This document shows positions 1 to 11,800 of a DNA stretch of 64,000 bases, piece by piece. The position numbers and the translations under genes were made by a program. The notes beneath the pieces were generated by a model. That model did not search any database. It was not told the DNA's origin and saw only the letters and a list, made by a program, of their open reading frames with translations. Each line of letters opens with the position of its first letter. Position 1 is the stretch's first letter. Source of the DNA: Opeltia flavorubescens (lineage: Eukaryota > Ascomycota > Lecanoromycetes > Teloschistales > Teloschistaceae); assembly GCA_000442125.1 (NCBI GenBank), contig KE546968.1, positions 1,081,932 through 1,145,931 on the forward strand, in the 5' to 3' direction.

Positions 1-470
1 GCCGCGCGTTCCCCATTCGACGCTCATTCAACGGTTGAAAAACGGGTAGGAAATTTACGACATACATGAGCGATGATCATATGCACGGCATACGGGTCGG
101 CAAACCGTTGTATGGTATTACCCGGACCAATTGACATGTGAGTGTTCGAAGATCTACCTACTACTTCCGCTGACATCTCTGGATATAGTCACAAGGCAGC
201 CTTACACTGTTTCAGCAATTGGGAAGCTTGAGTGGTTTGGGCAAAATACTGTCTTGAAGCGCGGCTATGATGCAGAGTGCTCCCCAACCCATAGTCGGAG
301 GGTAGCATACAAAGCGGTCATTATAGGTCAAGTGAAATTCTCCTTTCAATCGAACTATTTCCTATCACATTTTACTCGCTGTCATGGTGGAAGCTATGAT
401 CATCCTTTGAGTCTACACATGATACTTTCGTTCTGCAGGCTTTGTGTGATTTGCATTTCTCACAGGCATC
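1..470. other. Intergenic, no supported gene
   Basis: No convincing coding segment was seen. A polypyrimidine/AG acceptor-like sequence (tttctcacag) lies a few bases before the ATG at 471, so the next gene may have a 5' UTR intron here. Confidence 0.5.
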
Positions 471-1760
471 ATGGTCTCTGAATACTCCGTGTACGCAGTT
501 CACCAAGCGCAACGGCCCAAATGGCTACCCGGAGAGGAATATGCTGCCACCTCTTTCATAGCCATGACATACCTTCTCGTCGTCGAAATCAATATCGAGA
601 TTCACCGGGTTTTTCGGCGGCGACAAGGAATCTACTTCTGGGCGATGCAAATAGGATCCATTGGATGTATCTTGGACGCCACGGCTATGATCCTCCGGTA
701 TCTGGTTCCAGGTGCAGAGCGGGTCTGGATTCTATACACCCTGATGCCTACAGTGGGTTGGGCTGTGTACACTGTAGCGCAGTTAACAGTCTTATACAGC
801 AGACTGCACCTGGTATGCCGTAGTCATGAGGTCCAGCGCCGCGTCTTCTATATGATTGTCATTGTCAGTCCCATTCTCATCATCGCTGACTGGGTGACGA
901 TATGGCCAGCCTGGGACCCTGATCCAAAGGTTACGGACAAGTGGTCTGCACCCGCAGCCATCATGGAGCGGATCGCTCAGCTTGGTTTTTCCATGGTTGA
1001 GGTTACCATCAATGTGATTTACGTCGTTTGTCTGATGCGATTGCTTAAGCTAAAGTCCAATGTACGGCAACGGAGGGTAATGTGGGATCTAATCTACGTT
1101 AATGCAGTGGCGGTGACCTTCGACGTTCTGAACATCATCCTCGTCTACGTTAATCGCACCGGTATCAGCCATCCGATACAGACCTTCAGCTACGCCCTTA
1201 AATTGCGACTGGAATTTGTCGTCCTCAATCAGCTCATGGCGGTCGCTGCCCGTGGAAACAATCGGGATCGGAACATTTTCGCGGAGAAGCGTTATCACTA
1301 TTCGTCGTCTGCAGACGCCTCAACGACGAAGTCCTTGAGAAGAAGAGAGAATGAGAGTCTAGACTTTCGTCCTAGCAACACGACCACGGAGAGCGATTCA
1401 ATCCAGATCTTCCCTCCTCTTCCTTCGGTCTTGAGGTCTGTAGACTCGAGCGCGGCCCAAACTATACCGGAGGAGAACCTACACTCGCACCTTAGTACAT
1501 CGACCAGCGAAAAGTCAGATTGGTATTCTTCCCATGTGGAGTCTCGTCTGCACAGCCTCTTGCCACAGAACAGGTACTGGAGAAGCGGATCGGGCTCGCA
1601 TGAGATGGTGCCCATTAAGATGAAGCGGAGAAGGAACGGACTGCGGAAGAACAGCGATGACGAGGAAGACGACGAGACTATCGGAATACATGAGTGGGAG
1701 AAAAACGGGAAACACCATCTGATAGCTTCATGGTTTGATGAGGGCTCTGTAGGCGATTGA
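471..1760 (+). CDS. Fungal seven-helix membrane protein, DUF7703-like
   Basis: An uninterrupted 429-residue reading frame. Hydrophobic segments lie near residues 24-42, 54-77, 84-110, 124-145, 162-190, 203-227 and 236-258. A hydrophilic Ser/Arg/Glu-rich tail of about 170 residues follows, with an acidic DDEEDDE patch. This seven-helix plus long cytosolic tail layout, with a YFW motif early in helix 2, resembles the fungal DUF7703 integral membrane family, whose function is unknown to me. No ligand or G-protein motif is visible. It ends about 1 kb beyond the 3' end of the convergent PKS-NRPS, so it may only border the cluster; it could alternatively act in sensing or export. The family call comes from general resemblance only. 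Confidence 0.7.
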   Translation: MVSEYSVYAVHQAQRPKWLPGEEYAATSFIAMTYLLVVEINIEIHRVFRRRQGIYFWAMQIGSIGCILDATAMILRYLVPGAERVWILYTLMPTVGWAVYTVAQLTVLYSRLHLVCRSHEVQRRVFYMIVIVSPILIIADWVTIWPAWDPDPKVTDKWSAPAAIMERIAQLGFSMVEVTINVIYVVCLMRLLKLKSNVRQRRVMWDLIYVNAVAVTFDVLNIILVYVNRTGISHPIQTFSYALKLRLEFVVLNQLMAVAARGNNRDRNIFAEKRYHYSSSADASTTKSLRRRENESLDFRPSNTTTESDSIQIFPPLPSVLRSVDSSAAQTIPEENLHSHLSTSTSEKSDWYSSHVESRLHSLLPQNRYWRSGSGSHEMVPIKMKRRRNGLRKNSDDEEDDETIGIHEWEKNGKHHLIASWFDEGSVGD

Positions 1761-2804
1761 GCTATGGCTACCATTTCCTTGAAGCTCTGTCTGTTTATGG
1801 GGGGATGAAAGGACCTTGGCACTGGAAATCGTCGCTAAGACTCTACATCACCCTTCCTTTCTGGAATCCTAGACTGAAGCTTGCCATACTTACATCCTTC
1901 CGGCCCAAACAGGCGTCCCTTACGGTTCGATACAACGATTAGTAATCTACTCGAACAGACAGAAATCAATATCATTAGGGAATAGAGTGCTACAGGCCGC
2001 AAGAATAAGTAGGGTGCTCGAAGACAGGAATTCATTGCACGGCTCCCAACAAAAACGCTTTGCAGCTTAACCTCATCAAAGCATATCGAATGATGGTCAA
2101 TCATGGAGCCACTCAGCGAATATTCATCGGCGTGAAGATATCGATGAATTCGACCTGCTATCACGCTCATAAGAGAATCAGTGCTTCGGAAAAGAAGTCT
2201 TACATGGGATACGGGGGAGATACGAAACAACACGACACGATACGACGATAGCAAACTGGCATTTCACCAAAGGAAGTCCGAGGAATACCGTCGCCTCAAC
2301 AAGCCAGAATAACCAACAATCTAAGGACAATAACGCGTCCACAGAATAGCCTATGAAACGTACTCTCTACGCATGCAACTCTAAGTGAGAACAGACTACG
2401 ATTAACTACTGGATATCATCGAAGTATGACTCCTCTAGAAACTTCGCTTGCCATCCATCGATCACGTTGAAACCTAAGAGATCAAATTCGTGCAAATTGT
2501 GCCACGGATGCGATCTTTGCAGAACGGAGAGGAAGATAGATTTACATGGTCGTGCAATACCAATTATTATGATGTCATCGCATATGGCAGGCTTCTCTTC
2601 ATACTCGATGCATCATTAAGACTTGCTCCAAGTCAAACCAATTTAGTACTGAACACTAAGAAGTGGTTGTAAAAAAGTATTTCAAACGTTAAATTCATGG
2701 GTCTTACAACCGGAAAAGTCTTTAATATCTCAAACTAATAATGACGCGCCCGCTTGCCCACAATATAGCATATCCAAAATCGTTATTCATGAAAAACCAT
2801 ATCT
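1761..2804. other. Intergenic between convergent genes
   Basis: About 1 kb holding the 3' flanks of the membrane protein gene and the PKS-NRPS gene. Short frames here show no recognisable motif. The end nearest the PKS-NRPS stop is AT-rich, as expected for a 3' UTR. No repeat or RNA gene was seen. Confidence 0.5.
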
Positions 2805-5800
2805 CTACCTCTTCGACTCGAACCTCGCTCCCCCCTCCCCTCCAACCGTAGCCTCCTGCGACGTCAACAAGTATTCAAACCCAAGCGCCTTGATCCTTCC
2901 AATCCACTTCAACCCCGGAATCCTCTCCAACCCACGATCCCCCCTCCGCTCTTCAATATACCCCACCAGCTCCCCCACATCGATCATAATGGGGCTCTCG
3001 AGGTGTGAAAAGCATGTCCCAGCAGCTCTCGCCTCGGTCTCATCCTCGCCAGCTCCCTCTCGGCTGAGCATGGATTCCTGCATCCAATCCGCCGCCCGCT
3101 TCGCCGGTATCATATCTATCCTGCCCTTCCACCCGCTGAAATCGGGTATCAAGCTCGACTTGTCGACATAATCGACAAATACATCCAGATCCTCTTTCCG
3201 CGAGGCCGTCTGCGTCGACTGGAGGAAGCGATAGACAAAGGTGGGTACACCTAATGTATCAGTTGAACGCTCGAGTATGCGCTCACTAGCCCATCTGGAT
3301 GCAACGTAGCCGTTCGTGCCGTCTACGGGTGGGATATTTTCGGCAGCTGAGGCGGCATCTTCCCTGGCTGTTCCCCAAGGTAATACACCGACGGTTGAGA
3401 TGTAGTGAATGGGGATACGACGTGGTGCAGCGAGTTTCACGAGCTGTTTGGTTGGATGGACGTTGCTAGGGCGAAGGACGTGGTAGTTGTCCCAGAAGGA
3501 GCGGACGGCGCCCATGTGGAGGATCACGTCCACTTCGTTGGATAAGGCCTCGAACTCGGCTTCGGAGAGACCGAGTAGCGGCTTCGAAAGATCACCACTG
3601 TGGGTCACTATTTTTGGAGACCCAGGTAATTGCCGTGGGTTCTCGGCGGCCTTGTCGCGCACAGCGATGCAATGGATTTTCTCGATGTCGGGGCTCGCAG
3701 AAAGTTGTGGGAGGAGCGTTCTGGCAAGGAAACTGGTTCCGCCAGTGACCAAGACGGTTTTGATCTTCTGCTGGATAGTGCTGGGCTGGATGGCGCTGTG
3801 GAGAGAACTGTCAATAGGCGGAGGAGTAGTCTCTGCATCCCAATCGATCAGATCAACGCTAGAGCCTTCTTCGATCTTGCCTGCCATCCGGCCAAGTGTA
3901 TTAGTGTCAAGAAGCTCGACGAGGCGGACAACAACATTGAAAACTTGGCGGATCCGCGACTGTAGGCGGATAACTAGAAGAGAGTTTCCTCCGACCGAGA
4001 AGAAACTGGTTGAAGGGGTGATGTCAAAGCTGAGTTCCTTGTTCCCAAGCACGTCTTGCCATACGCGGCGTAGCTGCATCATTGTCTCGGTCAGTTCAGC
4101 ATCATCCTGGGAATTGGCTTTGCGCTGTGGCAGTGGCATGCTCTTCATTGCTTTTCGATCTACCTTGGAGTGGTTGGTCAGAGGGAATTTGTCGACTGGG
4201 ATGGCTGCAACAGGTATCATATACTGAGGAATTGGGAGATGGTTCAGTAGATGTTCTAAAAAGGCCTCTTTGTCCGAGACATGGTGTTGCGGTGCAAAGA
4301 CAACATGTGCAACCAGGAAGTCTGGGTCGCCTTCTCGTAGTGTGACGATGGCTTCTCTTAGCACACCTCTGGCAGCCGAAAGGATGTTTCCTTCAATGTC
4401 AGCCAGCTCAATGCGAAGCCCTCGTATCTTGATTTGCGAATCGCCAGCGATGCGATTATGGAAGACCATGGCGCCGTCCTCCTGAAGGTGCGCGATGTCC
4501 CCTGTACGATACATGCGCGTCCAGCCTTGGGCAACATACTCGGGCGATGCATATGGATCTGGGACGAAGTGCTTGCTGGTCAATTCTTCGTTGTTGAGGT
4601 AACCAAGCGACACGCCAGCGCCCCCCAGGTAGATTTCTCCGGGCATGCCAACCGGTACCGGTTTCAGCTGCTCATCCAATATATACGTTGCATAATTGGG
4701 GAGGGAGTAACCGCACGGGATACGGCTCAGCTCTTGTGTCGTTTTTTCACGGTACTCAATCTCCTTCTTGGTTGAGGAAATGGAGATCTCGGTCGGACCA
4801 TAGGAATTGAAAACACGCAACTGTTCAAGACGAAGATCAGTGAACTCGCGCAAGATTACCCCGGTCAGAGGTTCACCACCGCCAAAAGCGCGACGCCATT
4901 GAGATGCTTGTCGAAGACTCTCGCCCCCGTACTGCATCCATAGCGAGTATTCCGAGGGCGTTGCCTTGGTGTATGTGATGGAATGCTCATGCATGATCTT
5001 GGTGATCTCGATTGGATCACCGCGTTTGCTCCATGGCACGGTATACACCATGCCCCCGTTGACAAGACCCGTGTATATCTGGTCAGAGGAGTGGTTGAAG
5101 GTGTAAGCGCTTTGCTGCAGTGTGCGTTCTGCGCCCAGCTTCCATACTTTCGTATACCCCTCGATCTCGTTTCGGAGGCCCGAGTGCGTAACCGTGATAC
5201 CCTTTGGAGTGCCAGTCGAGCCGCTGGTATACAGAATCGCTGCTGGTGATTCAGGTCGCGCACTGTTAGGGATGCGCATCGAGGGCGTGAATTCGACATG
5301 TGAGACGTCAATGGTGTGGGCCGAAGGGACGTTGAGCTGTGCGACGTTGTCGACGGTGGTACTGTCGGCCAGGATTGCATGCGGCTCGCAGTCAGCTGCC
5401 ACAGCCGCCAGACGTGCCATGGGGTTACGGAGGTCTAACGGCACATAGACAGCTCCGAGACGCATGATAGCAAGCATCGAGCATGGCCAGTCGGACGCCG
5501 CTTGCTCAAAGACAAGCACACGAGAACCAGCGGCGACTCCAGCCTTCTGTAAGGCCTCAGCAATGGCTTCTATCCGGTTGCCCATGCCTGAGTAGCTCAG
5601 GCTCTTGCTTATGCCATCCATGAGGGCGGTCTTGTCTGAATTCTCTTCGATGACTTGGTCAATTCGATGTGGAAGGGTTCCTCCACGCCAGCCGGAGACA
5701 AGGTTTGGGCCTGGTACATGTCAGTCAGCGAGTGACTCGATTCAATGAGTGGAATATGGCACTTACCACGGCCAACCTCGACAGCTCGAGTCAGTTGCTC

Positions 5801-8800
5801 CTCGCTGAACAGAGGAGTAGCTGACAGCGCGAGCGATGTATCGCTCGAAAGAAGGTTGACGAAATGGACATATGTCTCCAACAACAACTCGGTTGCTGTC
5901 AGGTCGTACAGGCTCCTCTGCGTTCGAAACATGACCAGCGCATCCGTTGCGCTGTCCGTCACATCCAAAGTGATGTCATACGCTGTCCGTCCAGGATGGA
6001 TCTCTTGAGCATTGAATTGACAGTTGCCCCAAGCATGCTTCTCTTGAGCCCCCTGTCGGTAATCGAAGAAGGCCTGGAAAAAGGGACTGTATGATGAGGA
6101 CCGGGCTACGTTCATCTTATTCAATAAGACGTCAAAGGGCAAGCGGGAGTTTCCAAGCGCTGCGTAAGTTGTATTACGGGCTTCGACAACAGCATCTGCA
6201 AAGCGTTGATTGGGATCACGGCGGAACCGCAAGGTGAGCAGATTCAGGAAGAAACCGATGCTGCCCATGGTATCGCTGTCGTTGCGATTGGCATCCGCAA
6301 TACCGATGGTCAAGTCGGGTACGTCGGTAAAGCAGAAGAGCATTGCTTTGAAAGCGGCTAGGTAGAAGTGGAAGGGCGTACATCTCTGCGACTTCGATGC
6401 CGACTTCACTCGAGCCACCAATTTAGGCTCGAGTCGGCATTTCACCTGCTGGGTATCAAAGCCCTTGGTTGCCACCCTCGAGCTGGTTTGAGCCATTGGC
6501 AGAAGTGGCAAGACTGGTGGTTCCTCGTCAACTGGGAAGACTCCTTGCCAAAACTTCAGCTCCTCAACCATTTCTCCTGTCTCGAAAGCTTGTCGTTGAG
6601 CTGCTGCAAAATCGGGAAACTGCCTCGGTGGAGGTCCGAGAGCTTGGCCATTGTAAGCCTTCTCAAGGTCCGACAGGAAGACCTGGAAACTGACGCCGTC
6701 CATCAGGATATGGTGGTAATTGATCAGCAGATAGTGGGAATTCGGCGACAGCGAGAGGAGAACCAGCCGGAGTAACTCGCCAGTCGCCAGATCGAAAATA
6801 TGTGATTTCAACTTGTTATACTCGACAGCTACATCAATTTCACCCTTGATCTTCTTCACTTCGAGTCGTAGCGGAGAGCTGCTCATGACCTTCTGGTAAG
6901 CCTGGTCTGCTTCGGTCGAATCTTCGACGAAGCATGTTCGTAGTGATTCGTGTCTAGCACTGACGACACGAACCGCCCGTTCCAGATCCGCAACGCGTAG
7001 GTTGCCTGTGACATGGTAGTAGAAAGCTACGTTGGAAGTCGTCTGGTCATCAAGCAGATGCCGAAGATACCAAAATCGTGACTGCCCGAAGGATATCGGT
7101 TCACTCTTTACAAATCTTGTCGCCGCCTGCTCTGCTGCTGCTTTTACTAGAGTAGACTTAATGCCTAGTTCTGCTGAGTCCGAGGCATGCTCCGACGAAG
7201 TGGATCTTGATGAGGCCTGCGTAGAAGTGCCTGACACAGAGCCCTCGTCAGGCGATGATGCGCCAGCTGGGGTTGACTGATATTCCGACGCAGATTCAGA
7301 ATCTGGAATCTTTGACGGGGGCTCGGGCTGAGGCTGGGCTGGCACGACAACAGGCTCAACAGGTTCCTGTTTCCCCGTAATACCGGCGAAAAGATCTTCG
7401 GGTATCTTGTCCAGTGCCAGTTGACACAATTCAGCTGAAGACGCTCCTCCGATCACTTTCAGAACTGGAATATCGATTTTCAACTCTTTCACAAACCAGG
7501 ATCGGATCTCCACTGCCACTAACGAGTCGACTCCAAGCTCGACAAGAGGAACCTGGTAGTCAATCGCTGGTTCAGACATCTGTAGGAGGGCCCGCACTTT
7601 GGCCGAGAAGCATTCTAGATAGGTCAGTGTTAGCAAGATGATTGTCGACAGGCCTCAGGGATAAGAAGTTCGTCTCTACCTTGTATGACCTCAAGGCCTT
7701 CCTCCATACTTCCTACGTTCGCCAGTTGCTCACTTGCCGACTGCATCGCCGACTTATCTTGTTGTCCAGCGCCAGATTGTGCATTCTTGGTTTCGACAAT
7801 GTAATGGGAGAAGCGAGGATTGTCAAACCATGGGCCCTGCAGATCCTCGTCGTCTCGCATCGTCCGGATGCCAGTAGTCACTTGTGCCTGCGGGATAGCA
7901 TCCTTGTCGTCCGGGTTCGGATAACCTGCTTGGATGGTTTCTGCGAGCAGCTGATGGAACTCCGACTCGGAAATGGCCATGAGCCCGAGTCTGGTAAGTT
8001 GGTTCACAACCGCTTGCCCCGACGTCTCGACAACCCCAATCCCAGCAACTCGGCCTATGTCGACTGCAGAGGCAGCCAAGCCACGTTTGCGTCTTTGCCT
8101 GGCAAGGCTGTCCAGATAGCCATTGGCGGCAGCGTAATTGGCTTGACCCAGATTCCCCATGATATTGGCGACCGAGGAGAAAAGAATGAAGAAGTCGAGC
8201 TCGTCGTCATGGAAATATTCATCGAGATTGTTGGTCCCGTCAATCTTGGGCTTGAGAACTTTCTGCATTGAATCGAATGACATTTCCGAAAAGAGGGCAT
8301 CCTCGAGGACCATAGCTCCGTTGGCGACGCCAGCAATCGGAGGACATGTAGCCCTGATCTCGCTGACCGTCTTCGCTAGACTACGCTTATCAAGAATATC
8401 CCTAGAGTTTGAGGATATATTAGCCGAGTCTCAGTGCTCATCCCAATCTGGAACATTATCATCACATACATTGCAAAGGTCTTGACAGTCGCGTCTGTTT
8501 TTCGGAAGGACTCCAGCCAGTCTTCATTGATCTTGGGGTTGCGACTTGTCAGGCACACACATCCTGCCCCATTAGAGACCATCCACTCGCACATGGATCG
8601 GCCAAGGTCACCAGTCAGGCCAACGAGGAGGTACGTCTTGTCTGGAGAGAAAAGACGTCGGGCATCTAGAGGAAGGACGTCCACGGTGATATCCCCTTCC
8701 AACGGCCATTGGACCACACTTGTTGCATCTTCGGGCATGGATAGCTTTTCGATCTGACCAAGTGGAACGACCAGATCTTTGACTTGTTCCTGTCCGGTAG

Positions 8801-11800
8801 ACGTCGCCATGGTACTTGCACTGGAGATAGCATCTCTCAGCCGATCTTCCAAAGTTGTTTGACTGTACGATCGAGGCAGAAAAGATTCGTGCCGGGAGAG
8901 ATCGGAGAGGCCTGCTTGTTTGGGTACCGAGGGTAAAACGGAAAGAATGCTGTAGCTGAGGGCGCTTTGATGAGTGCGAGCATGTGAAGCTAGGTCGAGG
9001 AAATGCGTATAACTGGCAGGCAGCAGCATCCTTCGTAAAACGTGCTTGGGCGCACGAACATTCAGCTTAATCCACGACGGGTCGTGTGCATCATCACCGC
9101 GTTCGGCATCGTATACGAAAGTGCATACGACCCCTTTGGCTGCTGCTCGTCGTGACAGAGCTGCTGCGAGGAAACGGTCTTTGCCTGAGCAGTGTACTAG
9201 TATACTGCTTGCTGGAACCACCTCGTCGAGAAAAGACGCTGCCAGCAGCTCGCTCGCAACGACAACAAGCAAGCTATCAGTGTCACGACCAGCGTTGTCG
9301 GCGCCTGCCGCTGCACTTGCAATTGGATTTGTCGTACTAGAATTCGTTTCAGAGAGCACAAAACGAATCTCCTTGGTTGCGTCATCTGCGCAGATACCGA
9401 GAAACAGGAAGGTATCCTCGGCAACGTTGAGCGCGAGCAGACTGGAACTCTCGATCTTGGAAGGACTGCGATCCTCTTCGTTCGACGGAAGGAGGACTTG
9501 TTGCACCAAAGAAGGCGGCTTATCCGCAGACAGAGAAATGGATACATCAGCACTTGATATCGGCACAGTCTTGGTAATGGCACGTCTTGAAGCGTTCAGT
9601 CGGGCATTCTGTTCAACGTTGTGGACCAGCCGTGGTATCATCAACCGCCCGTGATCTAGGAACACCTCAGGCTCTTTTGACCATAGCAGCTGTTGGTTTG
9701 GCTGCCTGTCCCTCGGCACTTCCCATTCATTGAGTGCACTCTGCCTTAATAGGTACTCAGAGATGACTCTCGAGATATTATGGTCCAAATCAGAGACATC
9801 GAGGTGATCTAAGCTGATGTGGCCTGCTTCACGACTCACGACTCGGCTGAATGCAATGCTTGCCATGTGATACGGTTCATCCACCTGGGCACCCAGAGTA
9901 ATCCACAGGATGTGCTTGGCTAGTTCGAACAGCCGTTTCAGGCCATCCATACTTTGTGAAGTCATACCTTTGAATATCGGAGAGTCAATGTCTACCAAGT
10001 TGATGAAGGTACTCATTGGATTTAACGTCAATGCTTCAGCCTCGGTAGGTAAACCGTTCAGGATGATCACCTCGCCGCAAAAGTGTCCAAGATATTCCTC
10101 GATTTCGTCAGCAATGCGGGCGCTCTCAAGACTTCCGTTCCCAAGAATGACCACGTTTTGCAGATAGATTGGAGTCGAGGATGATTTGTGCGCCAGTGGT
10201 CGTCGCAAGAACTGTACACGGTCGTCGACGGCCTGCGTGGCAAATACAGAGTACGGCCAAGCTAAGACATCAATCTCCGGAGTGATGGTATCGACACCCG
10301 AAAATCCGCTCTTGCGAAGAGCATTATGCCACTCTCGAGGTGACATTATCGGCGGATTCTTGCGACCGTCATCGGCACCAAGCCACCATTCGGGAAGACC
10401 TCCCATAATGCATCCAAATCGAATGGGGGCATCATGAGTAAGCTCTGACAGTAGGAGATAGCCTCCAGGCTTCAGCACTTGTCGGATGTTTTCGAGCGTT
10501 CCTTGCAACATGGCCGTAGATTGCAGAACATTGGAGGCGATGATGATATCGTACGACTGTGCTTCGAACCCTTGAGCTGTTGGAGATTCCTCCAAGTTCC
10601 AGGTCTTGAAGGTCATCTTATCTTTGTATGCTTTGAAAAGCTCTGCAGCTTTACTAAAGGAACTCTCCGTCACGTCGGTGAAAGTATAGGATGACATGGT
10701 GCTTCCGGTACTCTCAAGTATGAACTTGGTCGCTTCGCCTGATCCGGCACCTAATCGATACATCAATATACTATCCCGAGCATGACATTTCACGCAATTG
10801 ATTAATTCTCATACCTAGTTCCAGGACCCTAGCGTGTGGATAACGATGCGTTATCTGCTTTACCATATCCGCCATGAGCCCATTGTACCTTGTAAATCCA
10901 AGGCCGTCCGTGCGAAAATTGTCAAGCATGTTGTTGTGGAGCATATGTTCTAATATGTTGATCTGACCCCGAACAGCAGCTGGAATATTCTCACCAACTG
11001 CGTGGAGGAGTTTGATGTCGATATTATCCTTGTAGCTAAACACATTGCGAAGTCAGCCATTTTTCCAGGGCCGCAAATATTCGCTACTAACCTGCTGATC
11101 AAGGCTTCAATCTCCTCAGGAGTATCACCAGACCATTCACGTTTGAGATAAGGGTGCAGCTCGCCAGACGCTGCGTTCAATGTACGATTGATGAAGTCTC
11201 TAAGATGCGGGAAATGGGACTGGCTATTCGTCCAATCCTGGTCGGATATCTCTAGCTTCCATTTACGGAGATAGAAATACGATATTCTTTCGCAGGCACT
11301 GCCTATTTCAATCTCACTGGCGGAAGGACGGAAGTCACCAATGAGAAATGCTCCATCCGGTGCCGCTAAATCCCATTTTGTATGTGAGAAAAGGCGACGA
11401 TCGTCAGCTTTAGTCGCAGGAGCGAAAGGCTTGATGGTCAGATCCTCGACCTGAATCATTCCTCGCTGACCATCCTCGGAGAAGACATCGATACTTGCGT
11501 TAAAAGATTCTGATTCATCGAGCACAGCACAAACTGGCACTTGAGACTCGGAAGTTGAGAGCGAACTGCAGAGTGCCGGGTTGACTCGAATGCTTCCAAT
11601 TGATGTTGGAACGTGCAGTGACCACAGATGTTCATCTCCCGGAGCTGAGTGCGCGAGAATTGATGCCTGGAACGCTACATCCAGCATCGTTGGATGAACC
11701 ATATGCACATGAGAGTCAGCTTCAGGGTAGGGGAATGTGGAGACCAAAACAGACGACTGGTTGAGCTTTCGATTCATTGACGACATCCCCCGGAACGAAT

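Noticed and set aside
131-481. 116-codon frame before the membrane protein gene
   Set aside because: No motif, overlaps the ATG of the next gene in another frame, and lacks splice links to it.
1298-1822. 174-codon minus-strand frame opposite the membrane protein tail
   Set aside because: Antisense shadow of a real coding exon with no recognisable domain.
3487-4227. Plus-strand open frame of 246 codons inside the PKS-NRPS
   Set aside because: It lies antisense to the adenylation/PCP/release region, has no motif, and mirrors the codon structure of the real gene.
9046-9654. Plus-strand open frame of 202 codons antisense to the PKS half
   Set aside because: Ser/Ala/Arg-rich composition mirrors the opposite strand; no start context or domain.
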